Under the pieces are notes generated by a model. It did no database searches. It saw nothing but the letters and a program-made list of their open reading frames with translations, and was not told where the DNA came from. Shown here piece after piece: positions 1 to 7,982 of a stretch of 64,000 nucleotides of DNA. Both the position numbers and the translations under genes were made by a program. Source of the stretch: an uncultured Bacteroidota bacterium (lineage in GTDB: Bacteria; Bacteroidota; Bacteroidia; Flavobacteriales; Flavobacteriaceae); the NCBI GenBank assembly GCA_902510475.1, contig CABXCC010000005.1, forward strand, positions 1-64,000. Direction: 5' to 3'. Positions within the stretch are counted from its first letter, which is position 1. Every line of letters starts with the position of its first letter.

Positions 1-37
1 TCCTGATTTGATTAACATACTTTTAACGAAAAGAACG

Positions 38-45
38 TAAATTTG
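38..45 (+). promoter_or_regulatory. Bacteroidota -7 promoter element upstream of thiL
   Basis: TAAATTTG matches the Bacteroidota -7 consensus TAnnTTTG and ends 5 bases before the thiL ATG, so the leader would be very short. No TTG lies at the usual -33 spacing, which keeps confidence moderate. Confidence 0.45.
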
Positions 46-50
46 CACTC

Positions 51-1091
51 ATGTTAGAAAACAAAAATAAAAACCTAACAAAATTAGAGGATTTAGGAGA
101 ATTCAACCTTATTGATCTTTTAACCAAGGATTTAAAAATTAAACACAAGTCAACTATTAAATCAATAGGCGATGACGCTGCTGTTTTGGATTACAAATCA
201 AAAAAGGTCCTTGTTTCAACTGACTTTTTAGTAGAAGGGGTTCACTTTGACCTATCTTACATGCCTTTAAAACATCTTGGCTACAAGGCGGTCATGGTTA
301 ATTTATCTGATATTTATGCAATGAATGGGATTGCAAAGCACATAACAGTATCCATTGCAATTTCAAATAGATTTACTCAAGAGGCTATGGAGGAATTGTA
401 CGCTGGAATTACTCTGGCTTGTGAAAAATATGATGTTGATTTCGTTGGCGGAGACACAACATCATCTGTTACAGGTTTAACAATTTCAGTGACTGCAATT
501 GGTGAGGCTAATTTAAAAGATATTGTCTATAGAAGCGGAGCAAAACTAAATGACTTAATTGTTGTTTCTGGCGACTTGGGTTCTGCGTTTATGGGCTTGA
601 AAGTTTTAGAAAGAGAGAAGGAAGTATTTAAGGTTAATCCCAAAAATCAACCAGATTTAGATCAGTACACTTATTTGATAGAAAGACAATTAAAACCTGA
701 AGCCAGAAAAGATATAGTAAGGCTATTGGAAGATTTAAAAGTTAAACCAACATCTATGATAGATGTAAGTGACGGGCTCTCATCTGAGCTTTTACATATA
801 TGTAAGCAGAGTAAAGTAGGTTGTGATTTGTACGAAAATAAAATACCGCTCGATCCACAATTAATTTCCACATGTGAAGAATTTAAGTTAAATGTTACAA
901 CATTAGCTTTAAACGGAGGTGAAGATTATGAGCTTTTAATGACTATTTCTCAGAAGGATTATGACAAGATAAAAGGCGACCCAAATTTTACAGTTATTGG
1001 ATACATCAAGGAAGAAAATACAGGAACGAACCTAGTATTGAGAAATGATTCAATTGTTGAATTAAAATCTAGAGGCTGGGGCTCAAAATAA
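51..1091 (+). CDS. thiL: Thiamine-monophosphate kinase
   Basis: ThiL phosphorylates thiamine monophosphate to thiamine diphosphate with ATP, the last step of cofactor synthesis in the cytoplasm. The 346-aa protein has the PurM/ThiL-type layout. IGDDAAV at residues 39-45 is the N-terminal Mg/ATP motif, STDFLVEGVHF follows near 56-66, GGD is near 133-135, DVSDGLSSEL is near 240 and NGGEDYELL is near 288. Length is normal for the family. The downstream surface-protein gene starts 9 bases after the stop, but a functional link is unlikely. A TPP riboswitch occurs elsewhere in the window (46.6 kb), not here. Confidence 0.95.
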   Translation: MLENKNKNLTKLEDLGEFNLIDLLTKDLKIKHKSTIKSIGDDAAVLDYKSKKVLVSTDFLVEGVHFDLSYMPLKHLGYKAVMVNLSDIYAMNGIAKHITVSIAISNRFTQEAMEELYAGITLACEKYDVDFVGGDTTSSVTGLTISVTAIGEANLKDIVYRSGAKLNDLIVVSGDLGSAFMGLKVLEREKEVFKVNPKNQPDLDQYTYLIERQLKPEARKDIVRLLEDLKVKPTSMIDVSDGLSSELLHICKQSKVGCDLYENKIPLDPQLISTCEEFKLNVTTLALNGGEDYELLMTISQKDYDKIKGDPNFTVIGYIKEENTGTNLVLRNDSIVELKSRGWGSK

Positions 1092-1100
1092 GATTAAGTT

Positions 1101-3521
1101 ATGTCTAAAAGAGTACTGTTTACATTAATATTTATATTTTCATTTTTTCATTTTTTTTCAACTACTTATTATGTTGCTCCATCTGCGTCAGGGGGTAGTG
1201 ATAGCAATGAAGGAACATTAGTCGCTCCTTTTGAAACATTACAATATGCTATTAATCAATTATCTGCTGGAGATATATTATATATTAGAGAAGGAACATA
1301 CAGAGAAACAATTACCATAGACGAGGACGGATCAAGCGGAAACTTAATCACAATTGAAAATTATAATAATGAGGTTGTAACCGTCGATGGTACAGTTGAT
1401 GTAGCCGGAACATGGAGTACTTATAATGATGTTTCTGGAGCCTACCAATTGTCTTCCTATTCTACTGATATCACTCAATTATTTGTTGATGACGAACCGA
1501 TGGTTAATGCGAGATGGCCTAATGCACAATTCAATGACGATTCTATATTTTCCCATTCCACTTGGGCGCAAGGAGATGAAGGAGATGATGATAACCCTAA
1601 CAGTGTACAAGGTTCTCTCCAGATTGACGAAGATATTTATAACCCTGGGTCTCTTGATTTAAATAATTCAGTAGGGGTTTTAAATATAGGATCTTTTAAA
1701 ACAGAAACAGTTAAAATCACTGGTCATACACAAAATGCAGGGGCTGATGATGTAATTACTTACGGATACACTGGCGGAACAGATGCTGACTATAGCACAA
1801 CTTATAAGGACAAACATCACTATTATTTTTTCGAAGGAAAAAAAGAGTTTATAGACACCAATAACGAGTGGTTTCATGACAAAACAAATGACATTTTATA
1901 TTTATACCCAGACGATGGACTGAATCCTTCCACTACAGGTAGAACTATCAAGGCAAAAACTACGGATTACAGGGTTACTTTTAGTGGAGCAAACTATATC
2001 ACTTTTAAAGGAATTAACTTTTTTGCAACAACTATTGATATTCAGAATTCCGATTATTTAAGTATTGAAGAGTGTAACTTCTATTTTCCTAGCGCTTCCA
2101 AAAGAATGCTTGGATTGACAAGTGGATTAGGCACAACTAATGTTACATCTCTAAATAACAACTCTGATAACAATACTATTAAAAAATGTTTATTTGAAAA
2201 TGCTGAAGGGGAAGCATTGGTTATTAAAGGAGATAGTAACACGATTGAAAATAATTATTTCCACCATATTGATTGGAGCGCTTCAGACTTGAATGGTTTA
2301 ATGGTTACTATGTATTGCACTGGAGATTCAAATACTTTTACAAAAAACACGATCCATACAACTGGTGCTTCAGCGACTGTTCTGCCTGGAACAGCTTCTA
2401 CTTTTTCTTATAATAAGGTCACAAATACTGGACTATTGCAGTCAGATGGTGCTGTATTTCAAGGAACCAAAAACTATGTTGAGGGTTCAAATGTCCACCA
2501 CAATTTTATTTATGATACTGAGAAATATGCCTTTCGATATGACGCCCCAGGTGGTGATGCTGCAGTTGCAGGAAGCTATGGTCGTATGCATCATAATGTG
2601 GCAGACAATACTAATGGTTTAATGATAAAAGGGAATAATCAAATCATTGCTCACAACACTGTAATGAATACCATCAATAACAGAAACGATATAATTATTC
2701 TCGCTGAGGATTGCTCCAATACAAGTACATGGCTTTATAATAACCTGGCAAAAAGAATTGGCTCACATAGAAGCTCACAATCATTTTCTCTTTCTACTGA
2801 TAGTCCGTTGCCCATGGGTACCATAGGCTACATCGAAGATGATAATGGAACGTCAGGAAACTCTAACGATGATTTTTGGAGAACATGTGTGGATAATGAT
2901 GTAAGTAATGGTTGGACAGCAACAGTTGGAAATGGAAGCTCTCAAGATAATATTGATCAAATTAATGTTTCAAGAACTGGACTTACCTATAATTCTGAAA
3001 TTGAATCCTTATTAAATTATAATGCAGCGAATGGAAAATCTGAAGCTGACTATGTGCCAACTAATAATGTGACAATAGTAGATCAAGGGATATCTCCAAC
3101 AAATTCTGTAAGTACTGGGGCATCTAGTAGTGATACTTTAGATGATTTGGTTCCACACACAAATGTTGGGTCAAGTGCAGATATTGGAGCCTTTGAATAT
3201 GGCGCTACGACTTGGACTGCTGGAATTGATTGGACTCCAAAATTTAGAAGGGCTGTATGGAAAAAAGCTGCCAGTTCAACAGATTGGCATACTGCTTCAA
3301 ACTGGTCCACTGGCAATGTCCCTACAGCTGATGTGCATGTTTTGATTCCAACTGGAGCATCCAATTATCCTATTATTACAGGCTCAAATGCAACATGTAA
3401 TAACCTAACAATTTATCCATCTGCAAGTATTACATTAAGTTCCTCTTATTCATTAACTATTTCCGGTGATTTTAAAAACATGGGAAATACTACTATTGGT
3501 GGAGATGTAGTGATTCAGTAA
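1101..3521 (+). CDS. Secreted right-handed parallel beta-helix protein, no visible T9SS tail
   Basis: An 806-aa exported protein. A signal peptide covers about residues 1-21, followed by the DUF1565-like opening YYVAPSASGGSDSNEGT and PFETLQYAINQLSAGD. The middle has many N-rich beta-helix rungs (NTIKKCLFENAEG, NTIENNYFHH). This is typical of surface polysaccharide lyase or adhesin scaffolds, but I see no diagnostic catalytic motif, so substrate and activity are unknown. Near residue 705 a segment of the type WHTASNWSTGNVPT begins. The protein then stops at GGDVVIQ without the T9SS sorting domain normally found after such a segment. The T9SS protein starting at 5222 opens with very similar repeats, so this may be one half of a split gene. 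Confidence 0.8.
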   Translation: MSKRVLFTLIFIFSFFHFFSTTYYVAPSASGGSDSNEGTLVAPFETLQYAINQLSAGDILYIREGTYRETITIDEDGSSGNLITIENYNNEVVTVDGTVDVAGTWSTYNDVSGAYQLSSYSTDITQLFVDDEPMVNARWPNAQFNDDSIFSHSTWAQGDEGDDDNPNSVQGSLQIDEDIYNPGSLDLNNSVGVLNIGSFKTETVKITGHTQNAGADDVITYGYTGGTDADYSTTYKDKHHYYFFEGKKEFIDTNNEWFHDKTNDILYLYPDDGLNPSTTGRTIKAKTTDYRVTFSGANYITFKGINFFATTIDIQNSDYLSIEECNFYFPSASKRMLGLTSGLGTTNVTSLNNNSDNNTIKKCLFENAEGEALVIKGDSNTIENNYFHHIDWSASDLNGLMVTMYCTGDSNTFTKNTIHTTGASATVLPGTASTFSYNKVTNTGLLQSDGAVFQGTKNYVEGSNVHHNFIYDTEKYAFRYDAPGGDAAVAGSYGRMHHNVADNTNGLMIKGNNQIIAHNTVMNTINNRNDIIILAEDCSNTSTWLYNNLAKRIGSHRSSQSFSLSTDSPLPMGTIGYIEDDNGTSGNSNDDFWRTCVDNDVSNGWTATVGNGSSQDNIDQINVSRTGLTYNSEIESLLNYNAANGKSEADYVPTNNVTIVDQGISPTNSVSTGASSSDTLDDLVPHTNVGSSADIGAFEYGATTWTAGIDWTPKFRRAVWKKAASSTDWHTASNWSTGNVPTADVHVLIPTGASNYPIITGSNATCNNLTIYPSASITLSSSYSLTISGDFKNMGNTTIGGDVVIQ

Positions 3522-3563
3522 GTTGTTGATAAAGCTTACCATAAATAATTATTCTTGAGTTAT

Positions 3564-3590
3564 TTGAATTTTAAATATTAACTAATTTTG
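3564..3590 (+). promoter_or_regulatory. Candidate Bacteroidota promoter for the S74 fibre gene
   Basis: TTG at 3564-3566 and TAATTTTG (matching TAnnTTTG) at 3583-3590 are separated by 16 bases, slightly short of the usual spacing. They lie 23 bases upstream of the ATG at 3614. Confidence 0.4.
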
Positions 3591-3613
3591 CTAGTACCAA
3601 AAAATTTATTTCA

Positions 3614-5209
3614 ATGAAAAAATTACTCACTTTATTGTTTTTATTTTCTTTTTTATTCACTTACTCTCAGGTTAGAATTGGATCATATGACGGAGATTCT
3701 CATGCTGTTGTGTATAATAACGGTTGGGGTGATGGAGATAGTTATATTCATATTGGGAACAATGCTGGCGTTAACGCTAATAGTACTGGTACATATTTTA
3801 CTAACATAGGCTATGCTGCAGGACGATATAACAGTAGTATGAATTTTAATGTACATTTGGGATACGCGGCTGGTAACAGAGGAACTAATGCTATCAAGAA
3901 TGTAGCTATTGGGGCTTATGCAATGTATGCAGATAGTGGGTCTTATATGACAGGAGACAATAGTACATCAGTAGGACATGAAAGTATGTACAATATTTCT
4001 TCAGGATACAACAATAGCGGTCTTGGTTATCAGTCTTTTTATAACTTGACTACAGGTTATAATAATACAGCTCTTGGTTATCAGTCTCTTTATAGCTTAA
4101 TCAATGGTTATGGAAACTTAGCTGTTGGTCTTCAGTCTGGTGACAATCTTGTTTCTGGTACATATAACACTTTTCTTGGCTTAGGAACAGATGCCAGCTC
4201 AACATCTGCTATTAATCAGACAATGATTGGTTACGCAGCAGATGGTCAAGCAAATAATTCTGTTACATTAGGTAATTCTGATGTAACGGCAGTTTATATG
4301 GCAGAGGATTCAGGGGCTACTGTTTATGCAGCTGGATTAAATTTAGGCGGAACAGCTGTTACCTCTACAGCAGCAGAGATAAACTTGCTTGACGGAGTAA
4401 TAGCTGTTGGGTCAGGAATTTTATCCTCTACAACAGAAAATAGTAACACTGGTGTGAGACTATCTACCTCAAATACTTCTAATCATGGAGATATCGGTTC
4501 TAATGCTGTTGATTTGAGCTATTCAGATTCTTCAAGTAGTACATATGGTGCCACTGGGGACTATTCCACAGCTATGGGGTATGGATCAACGGCTAGTGGA
4601 ATTCGTTCATTTGCTGGCGGATTATTCACCGTTGCTAGTGGTGTTGGTTCTTTTGCTTTTCATAGCGGAACAACGGCAAGTGGAACTAATTCTACTGCGC
4701 TTGGAAGAGTGACCGTTGCGAGTGATTATGCTTCAACTGTCATTGGGCAATACAATTCTTCTGGTTCCTCAGCAACAAGTGCAAATTCATTTTCTACATC
4801 TGCCCCCGCTTTTGTAATTGGAAACGGAACCTCAGGAAGTTTATCAGATGCTTTTAAAGTAATGTTTAATGGTGATGCTACAGTAAGTAATGACTTAACG
4901 GTTAGTGGAGATGTCGTGATTTCATCTGATACAAGGCTTAAGTCAAATATTGTATCTCTTGGTTCTACACTTCCTAAACTATTACAAATAGACGGTAAGT
5001 CTTATGAGATGAAAGGCAAACAAAAGATAGGTGTGCTTGCACAAGAGATTCAAAAAGTATTTCCTGAACTTGTAAGTGAGGATGATAACGAAATGTTAGC
5101 AGTAAACTACCAAGGATTAGTACCTGTACTTATCAATGCATTGAAAGAGCAAGATGATAAAATAACTAGATTAGAAAATCTGGTAGAACAATTAATTTCA
5201 AAAAAATAA
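3614..5209 (+). CDS. Secreted fibre-like protein with peptidase S74 intramolecular chaperone domain
   Basis: A 531-aa protein with a signal peptide (about 1-18, ending TYSQ). A long Gly/Asn/Ser-rich region of short turn repeats (NTALGYQSLY, NSGLGYQSFY) follows. Then come YadA-head-like repeats (YSTAMGYGSTASG, NSTALGRVTVASD) around residues 315-385. The C-terminal domain, about 435-531, is S74-like: DTRLKSNIVSLGS, KIGVLAQEIQ, VFPELV, AVNYQGLVPVLINALKEQ and a coiled tail. In known S74 proteins this domain trimerises the fibre and then cleaves itself off. The function is therefore probably a trimeric surface fibre or adhesin, which is inference. The last 260 bp are highly similar to the 3' end of the gene at 6959, exactly 2,700 bp downstream. 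Confidence 0.85.
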   Translation: MKKLLTLLFLFSFLFTYSQVRIGSYDGDSHAVVYNNGWGDGDSYIHIGNNAGVNANSTGTYFTNIGYAAGRYNSSMNFNVHLGYAAGNRGTNAIKNVAIGAYAMYADSGSYMTGDNSTSVGHESMYNISSGYNNSGLGYQSFYNLTTGYNNTALGYQSLYSLINGYGNLAVGLQSGDNLVSGTYNTFLGLGTDASSTSAINQTMIGYAADGQANNSVTLGNSDVTAVYMAEDSGATVYAAGLNLGGTAVTSTAAEINLLDGVIAVGSGILSSTTENSNTGVRLSTSNTSNHGDIGSNAVDLSYSDSSSSTYGATGDYSTAMGYGSTASGIRSFAGGLFTVASGVGSFAFHSGTTASGTNSTALGRVTVASDYASTVIGQYNSSGSSATSANSFSTSAPAFVIGNGTSGSLSDAFKVMFNGDATVSNDLTVSGDVVISSDTRLKSNIVSLGSTLPKLLQIDGKSYEMKGKQKIGVLAQEIQKVFPELVSEDDNEMLAVNYQGLVPVLINALKEQDDKITRLENLVEQLISKK

Positions 5210-5221
5210 TATATTTAAATC

Positions 5222-6790
5222 ATGAAAAAAATTATCATTATTTTTTTACTTATTTGTGGTTTTACATACTCACAAAATCTGACAATAGATAATGGAGCTT
5301 CGCTTACAATTGAAAAAACAGGGACAGCAACCGTTGGAGGAAATTTTTCTAACTCTGGAACTGTTACAATGAATTCTGACAGTGATGAATTTTCAGCTAT
5401 TAAAATTTCTGGGTCAACATCTGGAAATGTAATCTATAATAGATTTGTTAATATTGCTGCTTCAAATGAATGGGACCTAATTGGATCACCTGTCGATGGC
5501 TTATCAATTTCAAGTTTTGTAAGTACAAATACCTCGGGTACAGCAACTTTAGCGACTAATGGTTCAGCTTATGCTGTTGGATACTATGATAACAGTACTG
5601 ATACATGGACAAATCATACGACCGGATCGGTAGGTGCTGCTGGTAATTTTGACATTGGAAAAGGATATCAGATGGGAACAGTAAGTGGGGGCACTCAAAT
5701 TTTAGTATTTACTGGAACTATTTCATCAAGTGATGAAACACAAGCTGTTATTAATAATGATGCAGCTAATAGCGGTAGCGGTAGAAGATGGAATTTAGTA
5801 GCTAATCCATATCCTACATATATTAATGCCAATGACGATGCTGATAATTCAAATAATTTTTTAACCTCCAACACCAGTAAAATTGATGATAATTTTTTAG
5901 CTATTTATGGCTGGGATGCAGACGGTTCTGGTTATACTGCTAGAGGTCATGATTACAATTCTAATTCAGCTGTGTATTTTGCACCAGGTCAAGCCTTTTT
6001 CATAGCATCAGACGATACAATTGGTGAAAATATAACCTTTACCGAAGCCATGCAAACAGTATCACCAGCTTCAAATGATGATTTCATATCTGGAGATCCA
6101 ATAGAGCCTACCGAAATCTTTTTAAGGCTTTATAATTATGATGAATTAATTGAGGATGCACATATAAAGTTTCAAGAAAATATGACTTTAGGACTTGATC
6201 CTGGTTATGATCTTGGAAACTATTTTCAGGGCTCAGCCATTTCATCAAGACTTGTTGAAAATGACGAGGGTATTAATTTTGCTCAACAGCAATTGCCTGT
6301 TTCAGCCATGGAAAATGCGGTGATTCCACTGATAATTAATCAATCGGCTGGTCAAGAGTTTAGAGTCAATCTTCACACAGCTACCATCCCAGATCCTAAT
6401 GTGTATTTGGAAGACGTTGAGATGGGTACTTTCACCAATCTTTATGAAGGAGATTTTGTGTTAATTCCAACAAGTGATTTAGAGGGTGCTGGAAGATTCT
6501 TCATTCATATGAGTGCTGATACAATGAGTAATGAAGAAGTATCAATAAGTATGTTAAACGCTTATAAAGAAGTTAATTCTAACTATATTACATTAGAAGG
6601 TTTAGCTACTCAATCAAAAAATATTAGCGTTAGTTTATACAATATTCTTGGAAGAAAAGTATTAAGTACTTCTCTAAGCAATAATGTGAATACCCAAACT
6701 ATTTCAATTCTTGGAATGGCATCTGGTATTTATGTGATTGAATTAGAGTCAGGAAATGACAGGTTAACTAAGAAACTAATAATACAATAG
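5222..6790 (+). CDS. T9SS type A sorting-domain surface protein
   Basis: A 522-aa exported protein. The signal peptide is about residues 1-17. A beta-roll opening follows (NLTIDNGASLTIEKTGTATV, GGNFSNSGTV), then a domain with IYNRFVN, EWDLIGSPVDG, FDIGKGYQMG and RRWNLVANPYP. That pattern is common near the C-termini of large Bacteroidota surface proteins. The last 80 residues form a type A sorting domain: SVSLYNILGRKVLS, then ASGIYVIEL and KKLIIQ at the end. The protein would cross the outer membrane by T9SS. It begins 12 bases after the S74 gene, so co-transcription is likely. Its opening resembles the abrupt end of the 806-aa beta-helix protein at 1101-3521. Confidence 0.85.
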   Translation: MKKIIIIFLLICGFTYSQNLTIDNGASLTIEKTGTATVGGNFSNSGTVTMNSDSDEFSAIKISGSTSGNVIYNRFVNIAASNEWDLIGSPVDGLSISSFVSTNTSGTATLATNGSAYAVGYYDNSTDTWTNHTTGSVGAAGNFDIGKGYQMGTVSGGTQILVFTGTISSSDETQAVINNDAANSGSGRRWNLVANPYPTYINANDDADNSNNFLTSNTSKIDDNFLAIYGWDADGSGYTARGHDYNSNSAVYFAPGQAFFIASDDTIGENITFTEAMQTVSPASNDDFISGDPIEPTEIFLRLYNYDELIEDAHIKFQENMTLGLDPGYDLGNYFQGSAISSRLVENDEGINFAQQQLPVSAMENAVIPLIINQSAGQEFRVNLHTATIPDPNVYLEDVEMGTFTNLYEGDFVLIPTSDLEGAGRFFIHMSADTMSNEEVSISMLNAYKEVNSNYITLEGLATQSKNISVSLYNILGRKVLSTSLSNNVNTQTISILGMASGIYVIELESGNDRLTKKLIIQ

Positions 6791-6792
6791 AT

Positions 6793-6936
6793 ATGAAGAA
6801 GACAGGTATTACTAGAAAACAAGCGATAAAGAAAATGGTTAAATATGCAGCATTAACTGCTATTGGAACCTTCACTATCTTAAATCCTAAAAAGGCTCAG
6901 GCTCAATCTGTTCCGCCTAACCCTGGTCAATGGTAG
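6793..6936 (+). CDS. 47-aa exported small peptide with a short PPNPGQW tail
   Basis: The ORF starts 2 bases after the preceding stop and is flanked by surface-protein genes in the same direction, which supports translation. The 47 residues begin with a basic stretch (TRKQAIKKM), then a hydrophobic core (YAALTAIGTFTILN) and an AQA-type cleavage region. Cleavage after AQA would leave a 10-residue mature peptide, QSVPPNPGQW. The basic region with Arg-Lys and the small-residue core look somewhat like a Tat or Sec signal, but there is no twin-Arg pair. I do not recognise a named family. It could be a peptide signal, a processed modified peptide or a structural partner of the fibres; none is proven. 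Confidence 0.65.
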   Translation: MKKTGITRKQAIKKMVKYAALTAIGTFTILNPKKAQAQSVPPNPGQW

Positions 6937-6958
6937 TAATTTAAAAACTAAACTCTAT

Positions 6959-7924
6959 ATGAAAAAAATATTTACACTCTTAGCATTAACTATTACATTT
7001 AGTATGAATGCACAAGTAAGCACAAACAGTACAAATCCTACAGGTACTTATGCTTCAGCAATGGGAAATGGCACAACAGCAAGTGGCAATGAGTCTACAG
7101 CAATGGGGTATGATACAACAGCAAGCGGAGAAGCTTCTACAGCAATGGGATATAGCACAACAGCAAGCGCACAAGGTTCTACAGCTATGGGAAGGGGCAC
7201 AACAGCAACAGGTACTTATGCTTCAGCAATGGGGTATAATACAACAGCAAGTGGATTAATTTCTACAGCAATGGGAAGTGGCACTACAGCAAGCGCACAA
7301 GGTTCTACAGCTATGGGAAGTGGCACTACAGCAAGTGGAACTAACTCTACAGCTATGGGGAATGGCTCAACAGCAAGTGGATATTATTCTACAGCAATGG
7401 GAGTGAGCACAACAGCAAGTGATTTTGGCTCTTTAGTAATCGGACAATTCAATTCTTCAGGTTCATCTGCAACAAGTGCAAATTCATTTTCTACTTCTGC
7501 TCCTGCTTTTGTGATTGGAAATGGAACTAACAACTCGAACAAATCAGATGCTTTTAAAGTACTTTTTAACGGAGATGCTACAGTAAGCAATGACCTAACA
7601 GTAAGTGGAGATGTTAATATTTCATCCGATGCAAGATTAAAGTCAAACATTGTATCTCTTGGTTCTACACTTCCTAAACTATTACAAATAGATGGTAAGT
7701 CCTATGAGATGAAAGGCAAACAAAAGATAGGTGTACTTGCACAAGAGATTCAAGAAGTGTTTCCTGAACTTGTAAGTGAGGATGACAATGAAATGTTAGC
7801 AGTAAACTATCAAGGATTAGTGCCTGTACTTATCAATGCATTGAAAGAGCAGGAGTCCAAAATTATTAATCAGCAATCTCAAATTGATGAGCTTAAAGTA
7901 TTAGTAAATAAACTCATAAACTAA
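6959..7924 (+). CDS. Secreted YadA-head-like repeat protein with peptidase S74 domain
   Basis: A 321-aa protein with a signal peptide (about 1-18, ending MNAQ). Nine near-perfect 14-residue repeats of the form STAMGxxTTASGxx fill residues 32-157. They resemble the left-handed beta-roll heads of trimeric adhesins. After NSSGSSATSANSFSTSAPAF comes a C-terminal S74 chaperone domain (DARLKSNIVSLGS, KIGVLAQEIQEVFPELV, QGLVPVLINALKEQ) and a short coiled coil. It is a shorter paralogue of the gene at 3614, sharing the whole C-terminal third. The expected product is a trimeric surface fibre; export beyond the inner membrane is unproven because no T9SS tail is visible. Confidence 0.85.
   Translation: MKKIFTLLALTITFSMNAQVSTNSTNPTGTYASAMGNGTTASGNESTAMGYDTTASGEASTAMGYSTTASAQGSTAMGRGTTATGTYASAMGYNTTASGLISTAMGSGTTASAQGSTAMGSGTTASGTNSTAMGNGSTASGYYSTAMGVSTTASDFGSLVIGQFNSSGSSATSANSFSTSAPAFVIGNGTNNSNKSDAFKVLFNGDATVSNDLTVSGDVNISSDARLKSNIVSLGSTLPKLLQIDGKSYEMKGKQKIGVLAQEIQEVFPELVSEDDNEMLAVNYQGLVPVLINALKEQESKIINQQSQIDELKVLVNKLIN
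7052..7429 (+). repeat. 42-bp in-frame tandem repeat, nine copies
   Basis: Nine consecutive 42-bp units encode the 14-residue STAMGxxTTASGxx repeat. Units differ mainly at the residues after AMG and after ASG. Unit number could vary between strains by slippage or recombination. Confidence 0.85.
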
Positions 7925-7944
7925 ATTTTTATTGACATCATTAT

Positions 7945-7979
7945 TCTATACTTTTTTTAATAATTAATTATAGTATAGA
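7945..7979. terminator. Possible bidirectional terminator between convergent genes
   Basis: TCTATACT (7945-7952) and AGTATAGA (7972-7979) form an 8-bp inverted repeat around an AT-rich spacer, between the S74 gene and the convergent pepP gene. The stem is weak and the loop long, so the call is tentative. Confidence 0.3.
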
Positions 7980-7982
7980 TAT

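Noticed and set aside
7050-7259. Gln/Met-rich reading frame inside the 42-bp repeats
   Set aside because: It is a frame-shifted shadow of the STAMG repeat in the S74 protein; the real frame has a signal peptide and a C-terminal domain.
7052-7429. CRISPR-like regular repeat
   Set aside because: The period is 42 bp with no unique spacers, and every unit codes in frame for a surface-protein repeat.
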